The notes below the pieces were generated by a model, which saw nothing but the letters and a program-made list of their open reading frames with translations, ran no database searches and was not told where the DNA came from. From Oligoflexus sp. (GTDB lineage Bacteria; Bdellovibrionota_B; Oligoflexia; Oligoflexales; Oligoflexaceae), in contig NZ_DASTAT010000071.1 of NCBI RefSeq assembly GCF_035712445.1, positions 97,794-161,793 of the forward strand: a DNA stretch of 64,000 nucleotides. The letters run 5' to 3'. Numbering within the stretch: the stretch's first letter is position 1; every line of letters begins with the position of its first letter. Below, piece after piece: positions 25,532 to 34,727 of this stretch. The translations under genes and the position numbers were made by a program.

Positions 25532-27559
25532 ATGGAAACCCTGAAAAATAATCTGCCCCTGGCCACGGACGCTTTGAAAGCCACCTATGGAACAGCGGCT
25601 TTGCTCCCTATTGAGTTTTTCAAACTGCATGCGGACGAACTGCGAAATCTGATCGCGGGTCCTGTGGCGCGAACCTTTCTGTCGAGCGGCACGACGCGCG
25701 CGGACCGTTCGCAGAGCCATTTTTCAAAAGCCGGTTTGGAAAACTATAGACGCCTTTCGGTGGCGGCGTTTCAGGATATTTTGCGGCATTTTTTTACGGA
25801 CATCCATGCGGTTTCTGGTTTGAGCCTGATACCCAGCGTGAAGGAATGGCCTGATTCAAGCCTTGCGCAGATGGTCGCGTGGATTGGTGATGAGCATCGG
25901 CTTGAATATTGGGACGGAACCGGACCTGTTCCAGAAAAGCCAATCTGGATCTTTGGTACAGCTTTTCATTTTGTGAATCTTGCGGATGATGGTGTGCGCC
26001 TCCGTTTACCGGAAGGCAGCGTCGTGATTGAAACGGGTGGAACCAAGGGCCGCTCGCGTTCGGTCACGCGTGAGGAACTTTACACTTTAATTTCCGAGCA
26101 TCTGGGTGTCCCGCGCAATCGCATCATCAGTGAATATGGAATGTGCGAGCTGGCCACGCAGGCTTATGATTACGTCGCCGAGCCTGATGGTCCCGAGCTG
26201 ACCCTCGATGAACGCTGGTTCCGTTTTCCATCTTCGATCGCTGTCTCGGTTTATGATCGACTGAGTCATGCCCAGGCGTCCGGTGAAGGGACTCTTGTGG
26301 TGCATGATGCCTGGCGCCTTGATTATCCCTTTCCCATTCGAACGGAGGATATGGCCCGAGTGCGTGCGGATGGGGCCTTTCAACTTTTGGGGCGGGTTCC
26401 CATGAGCCCTTTGAAGGGTTGCTCGATGCTCGCGGAGCAGATTGCGGGGGAACGAACCCTGCCGATGGCATCGGGTCCCTCGGGTCGCACGATGAAGGAT
26501 CCCATTTCGAAAACACGGGCGGCAGCTGTTCATGCGATCGCGCATGATCTTCGCAGTGATCCTGAATTCTGGGCTCTCTGGAAGACCGAACTTCATCACA
26601 CCAAGGCTGCGGAATGGTTGCGCGAGGATCTTGCTTACAGTCTGCCAGCCACAGTTGATGAGTGGATCAGCGCGGCTGAGGTCGCACGCGGCTCGGCCTG
26701 CCCTGCGCGCTGGCTGATCATTCCTCCAGAGTCTCATAACTTTGCCTGGCTTTATCCCATCCTCCTCGGGACCGTGCTTGGACTTGAGCTGCATCTTCGC
26801 GCACGCCCTGATGATCCGCTGGTGCTTTGGATGCAAAAGCGGCTTGCGCCTTTGGGTGGTTTTACGAGCTGGGCCGCGCCGCAGCGCATCGGTGTGGATC
26901 CGATGCCCGATGTGGACGCTGTCCTTCTTTATGGTTCCGATGAAACCATTGCCGCTGTTCAGGCCGTGTGCCCTGTTCCGATTCACGGTTTTGGCAGCTC
27001 ACTTACGGTTTCCCTCATACATAAAAAAGGCGGAATCATCGGCCTTTGGAAGGACGCCTTCAGTCTTTTGCAGAAGGGCTGCATGTCGAGTCGTGTACTC
27101 TTCGTGCTGGAGGACCCTGAGGCTTCAGAGTTTCAAGAAGGATTTCTACGCAGTCTCCAGGAGGCGACGCAGCCGATTGGCCCCTTGCCCCTTGGAATGG
27201 ATCTGGCTTTGGAACATGCTGCCTTTGGACTACGCTGTGAGGGCCGCATGGTCCCGCCCCGGCCCTGCGAAGGCGCGCCACTGCTCTTGATTCAAACGTT
27301 TGATCCCAAGAAAAATTTACAGTCCGTCTTGCTGGATCGCGCCATGAGCCTTAGTCTTGTTCTGGTCCCAAAAAATCTTTGGGCGGACTTCGCTGAATGG
27401 TTGCCGGCCCAGAAAAACCTTCATAAGATCGCGGTTCACGGTCAGACCCTGCCTTGGGCACTTGATGACCGCCGCTTCGAAATTGTGGAAGCGGGGCTGG
27501 CCAATGCTCCGAATTGGGATGGACGGCATCAAAATCGTCCCCTCTTCACTCTGAGGTGA
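25532..27559 (+). CDS. LuxE-LuxC-like fusion: acyl-protein synthetase plus acyl-CoA reductase
   Basis: 675 residues in one frame. Residues about 1-310 look like LuxE: LPIEFFKLH at 25-33, the adenylate-binding SSGTT at 51-55, ETGGTKGRSR near 170, and EYGMCELATQ at 201-210. Residues about 320-675 look like LuxC: a Rossmann-type segment, DAVLLYGSDETI at 462-473, and QKGCMSSRVLFV with Cys517 in the position of the catalytic thiol. In luminous bacteria LuxE activates fatty acids as acyl-AMP and passes them to LuxC, which makes the aldehyde with NADPH. One chain could therefore reduce a fatty acid to an aldehyde. GGAGG lies seven bases before the ATG. No luciferase genes are in the window. Confidence 0.75.
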   Translation: METLKNNLPLATDALKATYGTAALLPIEFFKLHADELRNLIAGPVARTFLSSGTTRADRSQSHFSKAGLENYRRLSVAAFQDILRHFFTDIHAVSGLSLIPSVKEWPDSSLAQMVAWIGDEHRLEYWDGTGPVPEKPIWIFGTAFHFVNLADDGVRLRLPEGSVVIETGGTKGRSRSVTREELYTLISEHLGVPRNRIISEYGMCELATQAYDYVAEPDGPELTLDERWFRFPSSIAVSVYDRLSHAQASGEGTLVVHDAWRLDYPFPIRTEDMARVRADGAFQLLGRVPMSPLKGCSMLAEQIAGERTLPMASGPSGRTMKDPISKTRAAAVHAIAHDLRSDPEFWALWKTELHHTKAAEWLREDLAYSLPATVDEWISAAEVARGSACPARWLIIPPESHNFAWLYPILLGTVLGLELHLRARPDDPLVLWMQKRLAPLGGFTSWAAPQRIGVDPMPDVDAVLLYGSDETIAAVQAVCPVPIHGFGSSLTVSLIHKKGGIIGLWKDAFSLLQKGCMSSRVLFVLEDPEASEFQEGFLRSLQEATQPIGPLPLGMDLALEHAAFGLRCEGRMVPPRPCEGAPLLLIQTFDPKKNLQSVLLDRAMSLSLVLVPKNLWADFAEWLPAQKNLHKIAVHGQTLPWALDDRRFEIVEAGLANAPNWDGRHQNRPLFTLR

Positions 27560-27642
27560 AGAATCGGGGACGGAACAGTATAATAGAACAACTTGGGGAT
27601 ACCGGTGTTTTCCCTGCTACGAAGCACGAGGACTGGAACGTT

Positions 27643-28710
27643 ATGAAAAGATGGGGTCTGACTTTGTTCGCAGCGGGAAGCCTGGGCCTTGGTGGCCAGG
27701 GTTTCGCACATCCGGCCGAGTATTCACCGATTCTGGCGCGCGCCTATATCAAATCCGGGGCTATCAATCCCGAAAACAGCCGCGAGTTTCGCCTTGATGA
27801 AGCCGAGCAGGAAGTCGAAGTCGGCAAATTCTGTAAGCAGCTCGGTCTGCAGTTTCGGAAGTTCGGCTGGGAATCCGATCCCTGCGGCGCTGTGAAATGG
27901 CAGGCGAGCATTCAGACTGTGGAAAAACGTCCTTTGCTCTATGCGTCCTTTGGCAAGGGCAAGGATGTGACACTGCTGCTCAGCGCTGTTCATCCGAACG
28001 AAGTTACGCCCGTACCCATGGGCTTTCGCCTGGCGCGGCATCTTATGGAAAATCCGGAACTGATCAAACCCGATCAGAAGGTTGTGATTGCGCCGCTGAT
28101 CAATCCGGATGGATTTTTCTCCGAAAAGCCCATTCGCACGAATGCGCGCGGCGTCGATCCCAATCGCAATTTCTTCACGCTCGATTGGTATGAAAAATCC
28201 CTGAGCTGGTGGCAGTCGGGTCGCAATAAAAACCTTGCGTACTTCCCTGGGCATTTTCCGAATTCGGAACTTGAAACCATCTTTCAGGTGCGCCTCATAG
28301 ATGATTTTCAACCGGATAAGATCCTCTCGATTCATGCGCCTTTGGGTTTCCTCGATTACGATGGCCCCGGCGATGAAAAAACCAGCACACTGACCCCTAC
28401 CGAAACGCAGGCCCGGCAGCTGGCGGCGGCCATTTCCAAAAAGGCCAATAATTATCGGGTCGTCGATTATTCCTTCTATCCCGGATCGCTCGGGAACTTT
28501 GCCGGAAATGAGCGGCATATTCCGACAGTTACCCTGGAACTTAAAACCACGGACGCGAAAAAGGTCGATGAATACTGGGGCCAATTCCTGCCGGGAATGC
28601 TCGGGGCTATCGAATATCCGTTCAAGAAATCCGTGGAAGCCAAGCTCAACACTTTCAAATTCTATAGTCATTACGAACCTTTGGCCATCAAACCCAAGGA
28701 CCGCAGCTGA
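27643..28710 (+). CDS. Secreted M14-family zinc carboxypeptidase
   Basis: 355 residues from the ATG at 27643; the longer frame to 27514 overlaps the preceding gene. A signal peptide (cleavage near GFAHP) is followed by an M14 domain: HPNEVTP supplies the HxxE zinc pair, RTNARGVDPNRNF the substrate arginine region, LSIHAPLG the third zinc His, and TLELKTTD the likely catalytic Glu. The NARGVDPNRNF form is typical of MpaA-like enzymes that cut gamma-D-glutamyl-diaminopimelate. A role in murein turnover is likely, but unlike MpaA this one is exported. Confidence 0.82.
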   Translation: MKRWGLTLFAAGSLGLGGQGFAHPAEYSPILARAYIKSGAINPENSREFRLDEAEQEVEVGKFCKQLGLQFRKFGWESDPCGAVKWQASIQTVEKRPLLYASFGKGKDVTLLLSAVHPNEVTPVPMGFRLARHLMENPELIKPDQKVVIAPLINPDGFFSEKPIRTNARGVDPNRNFFTLDWYEKSLSWWQSGRNKNLAYFPGHFPNSELETIFQVRLIDDFQPDKILSIHAPLGFLDYDGPGDEKTSTLTPTETQARQLAAAISKKANNYRVVDYSFYPGSLGNFAGNERHIPTVTLELKTTDAKKVDEYWGQFLPGMLGAIEYPFKKSVEAKLNTFKFYSHYEPLAIKPKDRS

Positions 28711-28795
28711 CCCTAAAGGCCCTTGTGATCCAGGCTTTTTAATGCCATATTCTCGATCCTAATTCCGGCTATTCCGCCGAATTTTGCGAGAGAAT

Positions 28796-29905
28796 ATGGA
28801 CCAGTCCCCTCTTAATCTTGAAGACTTTCGCTATGATCTGCCTGACCATCTGATCGCGCAAACGCCGCTCAGTGATCGCAGCGGATCACGTCTTTTGATT
28901 CATCATACCGATGGCCAGCTGCAGCACAGCATGTTCCGCCATCTGCCGGAGCATCTGCCCAAGGGAACGCTGCTTCTATATAACGATAGTCGCGTGCTGC
29001 CGGGACGCTTGCTCGCGCAGACGCAGCATGGCGGCAGACTCGAACTCATGCTGATGCGGCCTTTGAGTGGACAGGGCAATCGCTGGGAAGCCTTGGGGCG
29101 TCCGCTTCGGAAACTTCATGAGGGGCTGAGCATTCCCTTAGGCGCCGGTTGTGTGGCCACGGTGGAGCGCCGAATTCAGGATGCTGCGCAGCCTTATTTG
29201 GAAGTGTCCTTCAATCTGGAGCATGAGGCCTTTTACGATTGGATGGAAAAGGAAGGCTATATTCCTTTGCCGCCTTATATTGCCCGGCCTGATGCGCTGA
29301 GCGCCCCGTCAAGTCCCGATCGCGATCGTTATCAAACGATCTATGCCAATGAAAAGGGATCGGTGGCGGCTCCGACTGCGGGTTTGCACTTTGATGACAG
29401 GATGTGGCAGGCGTTGCGTGAGGCCGGGGTGGAAACCGCGCCTGTGACCCTGCATGTGGGCGGCGGAACGTTTCTGCCGGTGAAATCGAACGAACTCGAT
29501 GCGCATGTGATGCACCGCGAAACCTATCGACTCAGCCGGCATAGCTTTGCTGCGATTGAAAAGGCTCTGGCGGAAAAGCGGCCGATCGTGGCCGTGGGCA
29601 CAACCACGCTCCGTTGCCTGGAATCCTTTGCCGTGCGTATGCGTGAAGAGGGTGCGGCGGCGCTGCTGGATCAGTGGCAGGAGACGCAGCTTTTCCTTTA
29701 TCCGCGGCATCGCCAGGATATCCATCGGCCTTGGGCCATAAGCGGCCTTATGACGAATTTTCATCAGCCGGAGAGTTCGCTTTTGATGCTGGTGTCGGCG
29801 TTGGTAGGCTATGAGGCTATGCAGGATATTTATCGGAATGCGGTGGCCCAGGAGTATCGTTTCCTGAGCTACGGCGACACGAGTCTTCTCTGGCTGCCGA
29901 ATTAA
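28796..29905 (+). CDS. queA: S-adenosylmethionine:tRNA ribosyltransferase-isomerase
   Basis: 369 residues from the ATG at 28796; a TTG four codons earlier is less likely. QueA converts preQ1 in tRNA to epoxyqueuosine. Landmarks: FRYDLPDHLIAQTPLSDRS at the N-terminus, LLYNDSRVLPGRL, AAPTAGLHFDD, VTLHVGGGTFLPV and MTNFHQPESSLLMLVSAL. The stop overlaps that of the convergent HTH gene by four bases. Confidence 0.97.
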   Translation: MDQSPLNLEDFRYDLPDHLIAQTPLSDRSGSRLLIHHTDGQLQHSMFRHLPEHLPKGTLLLYNDSRVLPGRLLAQTQHGGRLELMLMRPLSGQGNRWEALGRPLRKLHEGLSIPLGAGCVATVERRIQDAAQPYLEVSFNLEHEAFYDWMEKEGYIPLPPYIARPDALSAPSSPDRDRYQTIYANEKGSVAAPTAGLHFDDRMWQALREAGVETAPVTLHVGGGTFLPVKSNELDAHVMHRETYRLSRHSFAAIEKALAEKRPIVAVGTTTLRCLESFAVRMREEGAAALLDQWQETQLFLYPRHRQDIHRPWAISGLMTNFHQPESSLLMLVSALVGYEAMQDIYRNAVAQEYRFLSYGDTSLLWLPN

Positions 29906-30450
29906 CGGACGGCGTTGAGTTCCATAAGCTTCACCAGCATCTGCAGATCCTCGACCTGCTGCTTGAGCTGGGCGATCTGATTGTCTTTCAGTTTGACCTG
30001 CGCTTCCATACTCTGGAGGCGCAGTTGAAAGCTTTCCTGCAGATGACGCTCGATGGAATTGATTCGAGTCACGCTGTGTTCGCAGAACTGCAGAAGCGCC
30101 TGCGTATCCACCAGCGTGTTATCATGTTTCTGAAGGTTACTGCTGATATTGCCAGGTAGCGTGCGGAAGCTGGCTCCAGGTCGGGGTGCCTGCATCACTG
30201 CGGGTTCCTCCTTGATGACCGGCGCCGGAATTGCCAGCGGCATCACAGGCTGGGGCTCCGTCGCCTGTCGTGCTTCAGCCGCAGCGAACTCTGCGGCCTC
30301 CGCGGCCGTGCCCGGACCTACCGGAATATAATATTTGCCTTCCTTCAAGACCGCCTGAAGCTTGCCGGTTTTAATCCGGCGACGGACGGTCATATCCGAA
30401 ACGGCAAAGGTTCGTGCGTACTCCACTATGGAAAGCCACTGCTCAGCCAT
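29902..30450 (-). CDS. HTH (MerR/excisionase-like) protein with C-terminal coiled coil
   Basis: 182 residues from the ATG at 30450, preceded by GAGGGG. Residues about 1-42 form a winged-helix DNA-binding unit of the excisionase/MerR type (WLSIVEYARTFAVSDMTVRR, then KTGKLQAVLKEGKYYIPV). A Pro/Ala linker follows, and the last ~60 residues are a coiled coil (KDNQIAQLKQQVEDLQMLV). No ligand domain is present. It may be a small nucleoid or regulatory protein. It is downstream of clpC on the same strand. Confidence 0.75.
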   Translation of the reverse strand: MAEQWLSIVEYARTFAVSDMTVRRRIKTGKLQAVLKEGKYYIPVGPGTAAEAAEFAAAEARQATEPQPVMPLAIPAPVIKEEPAVMQAPRPGASFRTLPGNISSNLQKHDNTLVDTQALLQFCEHSVTRINSIERHLQESFQLRLQSMEAQVKLKDNQIAQLKQQVEDLQMLVKLMELNAVR

Positions 30451-30613
30451 AGAACCCCTCATGCGCAAGCTGATTTTTGCTGCTGTTATCAGTCTAACGC
30501 GGGGCCGGGCAGTGTAAAAGTCAGCCAATTCCTTGACGCGGAAGCTGCACGGCCGGCCCCAGGATACCGGCATCTGGGTAAGATATGCCCCGGATTCCGT
30601 CCAGGGCCTGGAT

Positions 30614-33067
30614 CTATTTCTTCCTTAGGTCGATCCGCGCATCGCCATCCACCCAATCCACGAAAGCCACACGCGGGGTTTCCACGCGGTCTTTGATCAG
30701 AAGACTGGCGATCGGGTTTTCGATTTTTTCTTCCATTTTCCGTTTCAAAGGCCGGGCACCGTAGTTCGCGGTGTCGATGCTTTTCACAAGGCCGTCGCGG
30801 ACAGCATCGGTGACCTGCAGCTCGACGTGAAGTCGGGCGAGACGTTTGCTGAGGTCATTCAGCATGATCTCGACGATCTCGCGGAACTGGTCGCTGTCGA
30901 GGCGGTTGAAAATAATGATCTCATCGAGGCGGTTGATGAATTCAGGACGCAGGAAGCCCTTGACGATTTTGAAGATCTCCTTGGTTTCCTGATCCTTGGA
31001 CCACTCATTGACCTGAGCCCCGATACCGATCGGTGTGCGGCGGTCGGACATCACTTCGGAGCCGATGTTCGAGGTGCCGATGATCACACAGTTCGCGAAA
31101 CTTACGCGCTGGCCTTCCGAATCGGTGAGCCAGCCTTCATCGAGGATCTGAAGGAGGATATTGAAGACATCAGGGTGAGCTTTTTCGAATTCATCGAAAA
31201 GCACAACCGAATAGGGCTGGCGCTTCACTTTTTCGGTGAGCTGACCGCCTTCGCCATAGCCGACGTAGCCGGGGGGCGAGCCGATCAGTTTACTGACATC
31301 ATGCTTGGCCATGTACTCGGACATGTCGATGCGAATGATGCGATTTTCGTCGTCCATGATTTCCGCGGCTATGGCCTTCGCAAGCTCTGTCTTACCAACG
31401 CCTGTTGGACCGAGGAAAAGGAACGAGGCGATCGGAACATTGGGACGACGAAGCCCGGCACGGTTGCGGCGGATGGCGTTCGAGACGGATCGGATCGCAT
31501 GGTTTTGTCCGATGACCCGTTTTTGCAGATGCTCTTCAAGGTGGAGCATCTTCTCGACTTCGGTGGCCACCATTTTATTGAGGGGGATGCCGGTTTTTTT
31601 GCTGATGACGGCGGCCACGTCTTCGCGGTCGACGCTGCGATCCTCCTGGCCTCTTTCCTTTTGGAATTCGGCTTTTTTCTGCTCCATTTCCGTTTCGAGC
31701 TGAACGAGTTCCATCTGAAAGCGCGACATCTGCTCGAAATCCTGGGCATTGAATGCACGGGATTTGGCTTCGGAAAGCTCCTGGCGCTTCTTTTCCAGTT
31801 TGCGAAGATCGGGCGGGGTATAGATCACTTTCAGGCGTTTCACCGCACCGGCCTCGTCGATAAGGTCGATGGCCTTATCGGGAAGACTGCGGTCCTGGAT
31901 GTAACGATGAGAAAGTTCAGCGGCCGCGATCAGCGCGTCTTCCGTGTAGTGGACCTGGTGATGCTCTTCATATTTGGGCTGAATGCCCTTGAGGATTTTA
32001 ATCGTATCCTCGACGCTGGGCTCTTCGACACGAACGGCTTCAAAGCGCCGGGCCAGGGCCTTATCCAATTCGATGTACTGCTTATATTCACGGTTGGTGG
32101 TGGCTCCGATACACTGCAGCTGACCACGTGCCAGAGCCGGCTTCAGCATGTTCGAAGCATCCAGAGCACCCGAGGCGCGACCAGCACCGACCACGGTATG
32201 GATCTCGTCAATGAAGAGGATGATTTCCCCGGACGAAGCAACCACTTCATCACGGATATTCTTCAGACGCTCTTCAAATTCACCCTGCATCTTCGCGCCC
32301 GCGAGCAGCGTGGCGATCTCAAGCGAAAGAATTCTCTTATTCAAAAGATATTCGGGCACATCCGCAGCGGCGATGCGGTTGGCCAGACCTTCGGCAATGA
32401 CGGTCTTGCCGACACCCGGCTCACCCACCAGCAAAGGGTTATTCTTTTTACGACGGGAAAGGATCTGAATCACCCTTTCAATCTCGGCATCACGGCCGAT
32501 AACCGGATCAAGCTCCCCCTTGCGCGCCAGGGCAGTCAGATCGCTTGTATATTCATCCAGGGCGCTTTGCCTGGATTCCTCTTCCCGATCCGTGATTTTA
32601 TGGTTCCCGCGCATCTGGTCAAGAACACGCGCACATTCTTCATAACGCAGCCCGACCTCTTCCAGGATGCGTGAGGTTCCGGGAACGGTCCTATCAAAAC
32701 AAGCTAGAAACAGGGCTCCGGTCGAAATATAAGTGTCGCCCATGCGGCGTCGTTCACGATCCGCAGCTTCAAAAAGATTCTCCACATCCTTGGTCATCCG
32801 AATCTGTCCAACCTGACCCTGGCTGAACTGGGGCAGCTCGTTGATCGCGGCCATGGCCCGGTCGACCATCTCCGAACGCAGTTCCCCAGCGTCGCGATCA
32901 AGTTCGTTAATGATTTTGACGACGATGGAATCCTTCTGATCAAGCAAGGCCATAAGCAGCCCTTCGGCACCAACCACCGCCTTGCGCTGGTTGGCATATT
33001 CCATCAGTGCTGCTTGGAGAGCTTCCGTAACCTTCACTGTTGATATCTTCAGCAATCTCTGAACCAT
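30614..33067 (-). CDS. clpC: ClpC-type AAA+ protease unfoldase
   Basis: 817 residues. A double Clp-N domain occupies about 1-150. AAA-1 has Walker A GEPGVGKT (215-222) and Walker B with DEIH (287-290); AAA-2 has GPTGVGKT (553-560). Between them, at about 430-465, lies a short UVR-like motif (AQDFEQMSRFQMELVQLE) in place of the long ClpB middle domain, so this is ClpC rather than ClpB. The segment PIGIGAQ after SNIGSEV sits where ClpC carries its ClpP-docking tripeptide, so it probably works with ClpP. GGAGG precedes the ATG by five bases. An extended -10 (TGATATACT) lies near 33123-33133 on this strand. Confidence 0.93.
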   Translation of the reverse strand: MVQRLLKISTVKVTEALQAALMEYANQRKAVVGAEGLLMALLDQKDSIVVKIINELDRDAGELRSEMVDRAMAAINELPQFSQGQVGQIRMTKDVENLFEAADRERRRMGDTYISTGALFLACFDRTVPGTSRILEEVGLRYEECARVLDQMRGNHKITDREEESRQSALDEYTSDLTALARKGELDPVIGRDAEIERVIQILSRRKKNNPLLVGEPGVGKTVIAEGLANRIAAADVPEYLLNKRILSLEIATLLAGAKMQGEFEERLKNIRDEVVASSGEIILFIDEIHTVVGAGRASGALDASNMLKPALARGQLQCIGATTNREYKQYIELDKALARRFEAVRVEEPSVEDTIKILKGIQPKYEEHHQVHYTEDALIAAAELSHRYIQDRSLPDKAIDLIDEAGAVKRLKVIYTPPDLRKLEKKRQELSEAKSRAFNAQDFEQMSRFQMELVQLETEMEQKKAEFQKERGQEDRSVDREDVAAVISKKTGIPLNKMVATEVEKMLHLEEHLQKRVIGQNHAIRSVSNAIRRNRAGLRRPNVPIASFLFLGPTGVGKTELAKAIAAEIMDDENRIIRIDMSEYMAKHDVSKLIGSPPGYVGYGEGGQLTEKVKRQPYSVVLFDEFEKAHPDVFNILLQILDEGWLTDSEGQRVSFANCVIIGTSNIGSEVMSDRRTPIGIGAQVNEWSKDQETKEIFKIVKGFLRPEFINRLDEIIIFNRLDSDQFREIVEIMLNDLSKRLARLHVELQVTDAVRDGLVKSIDTANYGARPLKRKMEEKIENPIASLLIKDRVETPRVAFVDWVDGDARIDLRKK

Positions 33068-33133
33068 GCTGGCCTCCGGCTTTGGACAGGTGAGCCCCGC
33101 AATCGGGGGTCCTTACTTCGCTGCAGTATATCA

Positions 33134-33162
33134 TTGCCCGAGGCGCCAAGGGCTTCTATATT
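33134..33162 (+). promoter_or_regulatory. Promoter of the HAD hydrolase gene
   Basis: TTGCCC at 33134-33139, a 17-base spacer and TATATT at 33157-33162, 31 bp before the ATG at 33194. Confidence 0.5.
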
Positions 33163-33193
33163 CAGGTGCGGCTAAATCGTCGGAGGTAATTCT

Positions 33194-33844
33194 ATGGATT
33201 TTCGTGCGGCTCTCTTTGACTTCGACGGGGTCATCGTCGACAGCACGCCGACCCATCTGCGCGGCTGGCAGGCAGCGTTTCAGGGCTTGTTCAAAACCGA
33301 TCTCGACTCCGCAACCCTCCAGAGCCTGGTGGGCCGTTCGACCGCAGCGATCGGCCGAATCCTTGCCGATCGCAGTGGCTACCCTGCTGCCAAGCCGGAG
33401 TTAATCCGGCGCAAGCAGATCCATGTTTTCGAACATCTTGGATCCATTGATCTGATCGAAGGGGCGCGGGAATTTCTGGAAGAGCTGCACAGACGGGCGA
33501 TTCCGTTTGGAATCGTCAGCAATGCCCCGCGCGATTTCATCGGGGCCGCCATTGAAAAGCATCGCCTCCCTGTGCCTTTCTATTTAGGATTGGACGACTA
33601 TCGACGCCCCAAACCTGATGCGGAGCCTTACGTCAAAGGCGCGGTCAAACTCGGTTTCACCTTCACCATGCATCCCAGTATCCTCGTCTTTGAAGACAGC
33701 ACGCACGGCATAGATGCTGCGATCGCTGCGCACATGACGCCAATCGGCATCTGCTCGCAGCATCGGCCCGAGATTCTGACCAACGCGGGTGCCAGACTCT
33801 GTTTTGAAAATATGCGCGAGGCGGCCGTACTTCTTACTCGATAG
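33194..33844 (+). CDS. HAD-superfamily phosphatase (beta-phosphoglucomutase-like)
   Basis: 216 residues. The HAD motif I is DFDGVIVDST with nucleophile Asp9 and general acid Asp11; motif II is SNAP (IVSNAPRDF), motif III RRPKPDAEPY with the Lys, and motif IV LVFEDSTHGIDAA. The cap is of the small helical type. It dephosphorylates or isomerises a small phosphorylated metabolite. GGAGG lies seven bases before the ATG. It is divergent from clpC and its 3' end overlaps the convergent binding protein by 11 bases. Confidence 0.88.
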   Translation: MDFRAALFDFDGVIVDSTPTHLRGWQAAFQGLFKTDLDSATLQSLVGRSTAAIGRILADRSGYPAAKPELIRRKQIHVFEHLGSIDLIEGAREFLEELHRRAIPFGIVSNAPRDFIGAAIEKHRLPVPFYLGLDDYRRPKPDAEPYVKGAVKLGFTFTMHPSILVFEDSTHGIDAAIAAHMTPIGICSQHRPEILTNAGARLCFENMREAAVLLTR

Positions 33845-34544
33845 ACTCGCGAAGAAAATCCTGCCGCATCCGATCCAGCTGACCCGAAGTTTTCATCTCC
33901 TGAAAAATGGCATCGAGTTTCGGCACGAGGGCTTCGTGTTTTTTATGAACGTAATGAAAGGCTTCGATGCGTTCGAGGGGCGGCTTGAGCGCCTGGATGG
34001 AAGAAAGCTTAAGTTCTTTAATAAGGGCGAGGCCATTGATGTCACTGAAGATGGCCACATCAATGCGATCGGATTCGAGCATCTTGAAAAGATGACCAGG
34101 CTTATCGACGATCGTGACCCGCGGCAGACCCTTCACGCCTTTTTCCGCATACACCATGCCCCGCATGATACCAATGCGCAGATCGCGCAGGCTTTCCCAG
34201 CCGTTGATCCTGAGATCCTTGTTTTTGCTGAAAGCTGTGGCTTCAAACCAGAAAATGGAGGTGGGCACGCGTCTCAGAGAGGGGAATTCCTTCTCAACAT
34301 CCTTGATCCGCGAAAGGTCGGCATCCACATAGCCGGAGTTGGCTTCATAGAGGGAACGCTTGCCGGGGAACTCGATAAATTCAATGGGGATTTGAAGGCG
34401 GTCATAGGCCTCGCTGACAATACGCATCAGGAGTCGATGATCCGGGCTTTCCATTTTTGCGATACGGAAAGCGTCCTTACCCTGGGCTCCGACACTCTGA
34501 GCAAGCAGAGCCGTGATCATAAATTTGAAGATAAGTCTTAGCAT
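33834..34544 (-). CDS. Periplasmic solute-binding-like protein (SBP family 3)
   Basis: 236 residues with a signal peptide (cleavage near VGAQG). The pattern FRIAKMESPDHRLLMRIVSEA, the mid-domain LRDLRIGIMRGMVYAEKGV and DVAIFSDINGLALIKEL matches amino-acid-type periplasmic binding proteins. No permease or ATPase is adjacent, so it may serve as a stand-alone sensor or an orphan. AAGGG lies close to the ATG. Confidence 0.75.
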   Translation of the reverse strand: MLRLIFKFMITALLAQSVGAQGKDAFRIAKMESPDHRLLMRIVSEAYDRLQIPIEFIEFPGKRSLYEANSGYVDADLSRIKDVEKEFPSLRRVPTSIFWFEATAFSKNKDLRINGWESLRDLRIGIMRGMVYAEKGVKGLPRVTIVDKPGHLFKMLESDRIDVAIFSDINGLALIKELKLSSIQALKPPLERIEAFHYVHKKHEALVPKLDAIFQEMKTSGQLDRMRQDFLRESIE

Positions 34545-34693
34545 TCACCCTTCAATGCCGCCTGGATGATTCCCATTCTAACAGAGCATGGAAGTCTTTT
34601 GAATCCAGGTCATTTCGGAGTTTCTAACGGTGGGACGGATACCAAACGCAGCCTACGGATAATTACCGATGGATGGTCGAGAAGCAGAATAAG

Positions 34694-34717
34694 CGCGCCT
34701 GCCGACTGACAGGCGCG
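34694..34717 (-). terminator. Hairpin downstream of the DUF3050 gene
   Basis: Eight-pair stem CGCGCCTG/CAGGCGCG with an eight-base loop, beginning 11 bases after the stop at 34728. On the minus strand it is followed by CTTATT, only a poor U-tract. Confidence 0.5.
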
Positions 34718-34727
34718 AGACAAGGAA

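Noticed and set aside
30827-32674. 615-residue plus-strand open frame
   Set aside because: Antisense to clpC; composition mirrors the reverse complement of AAA+ motifs.
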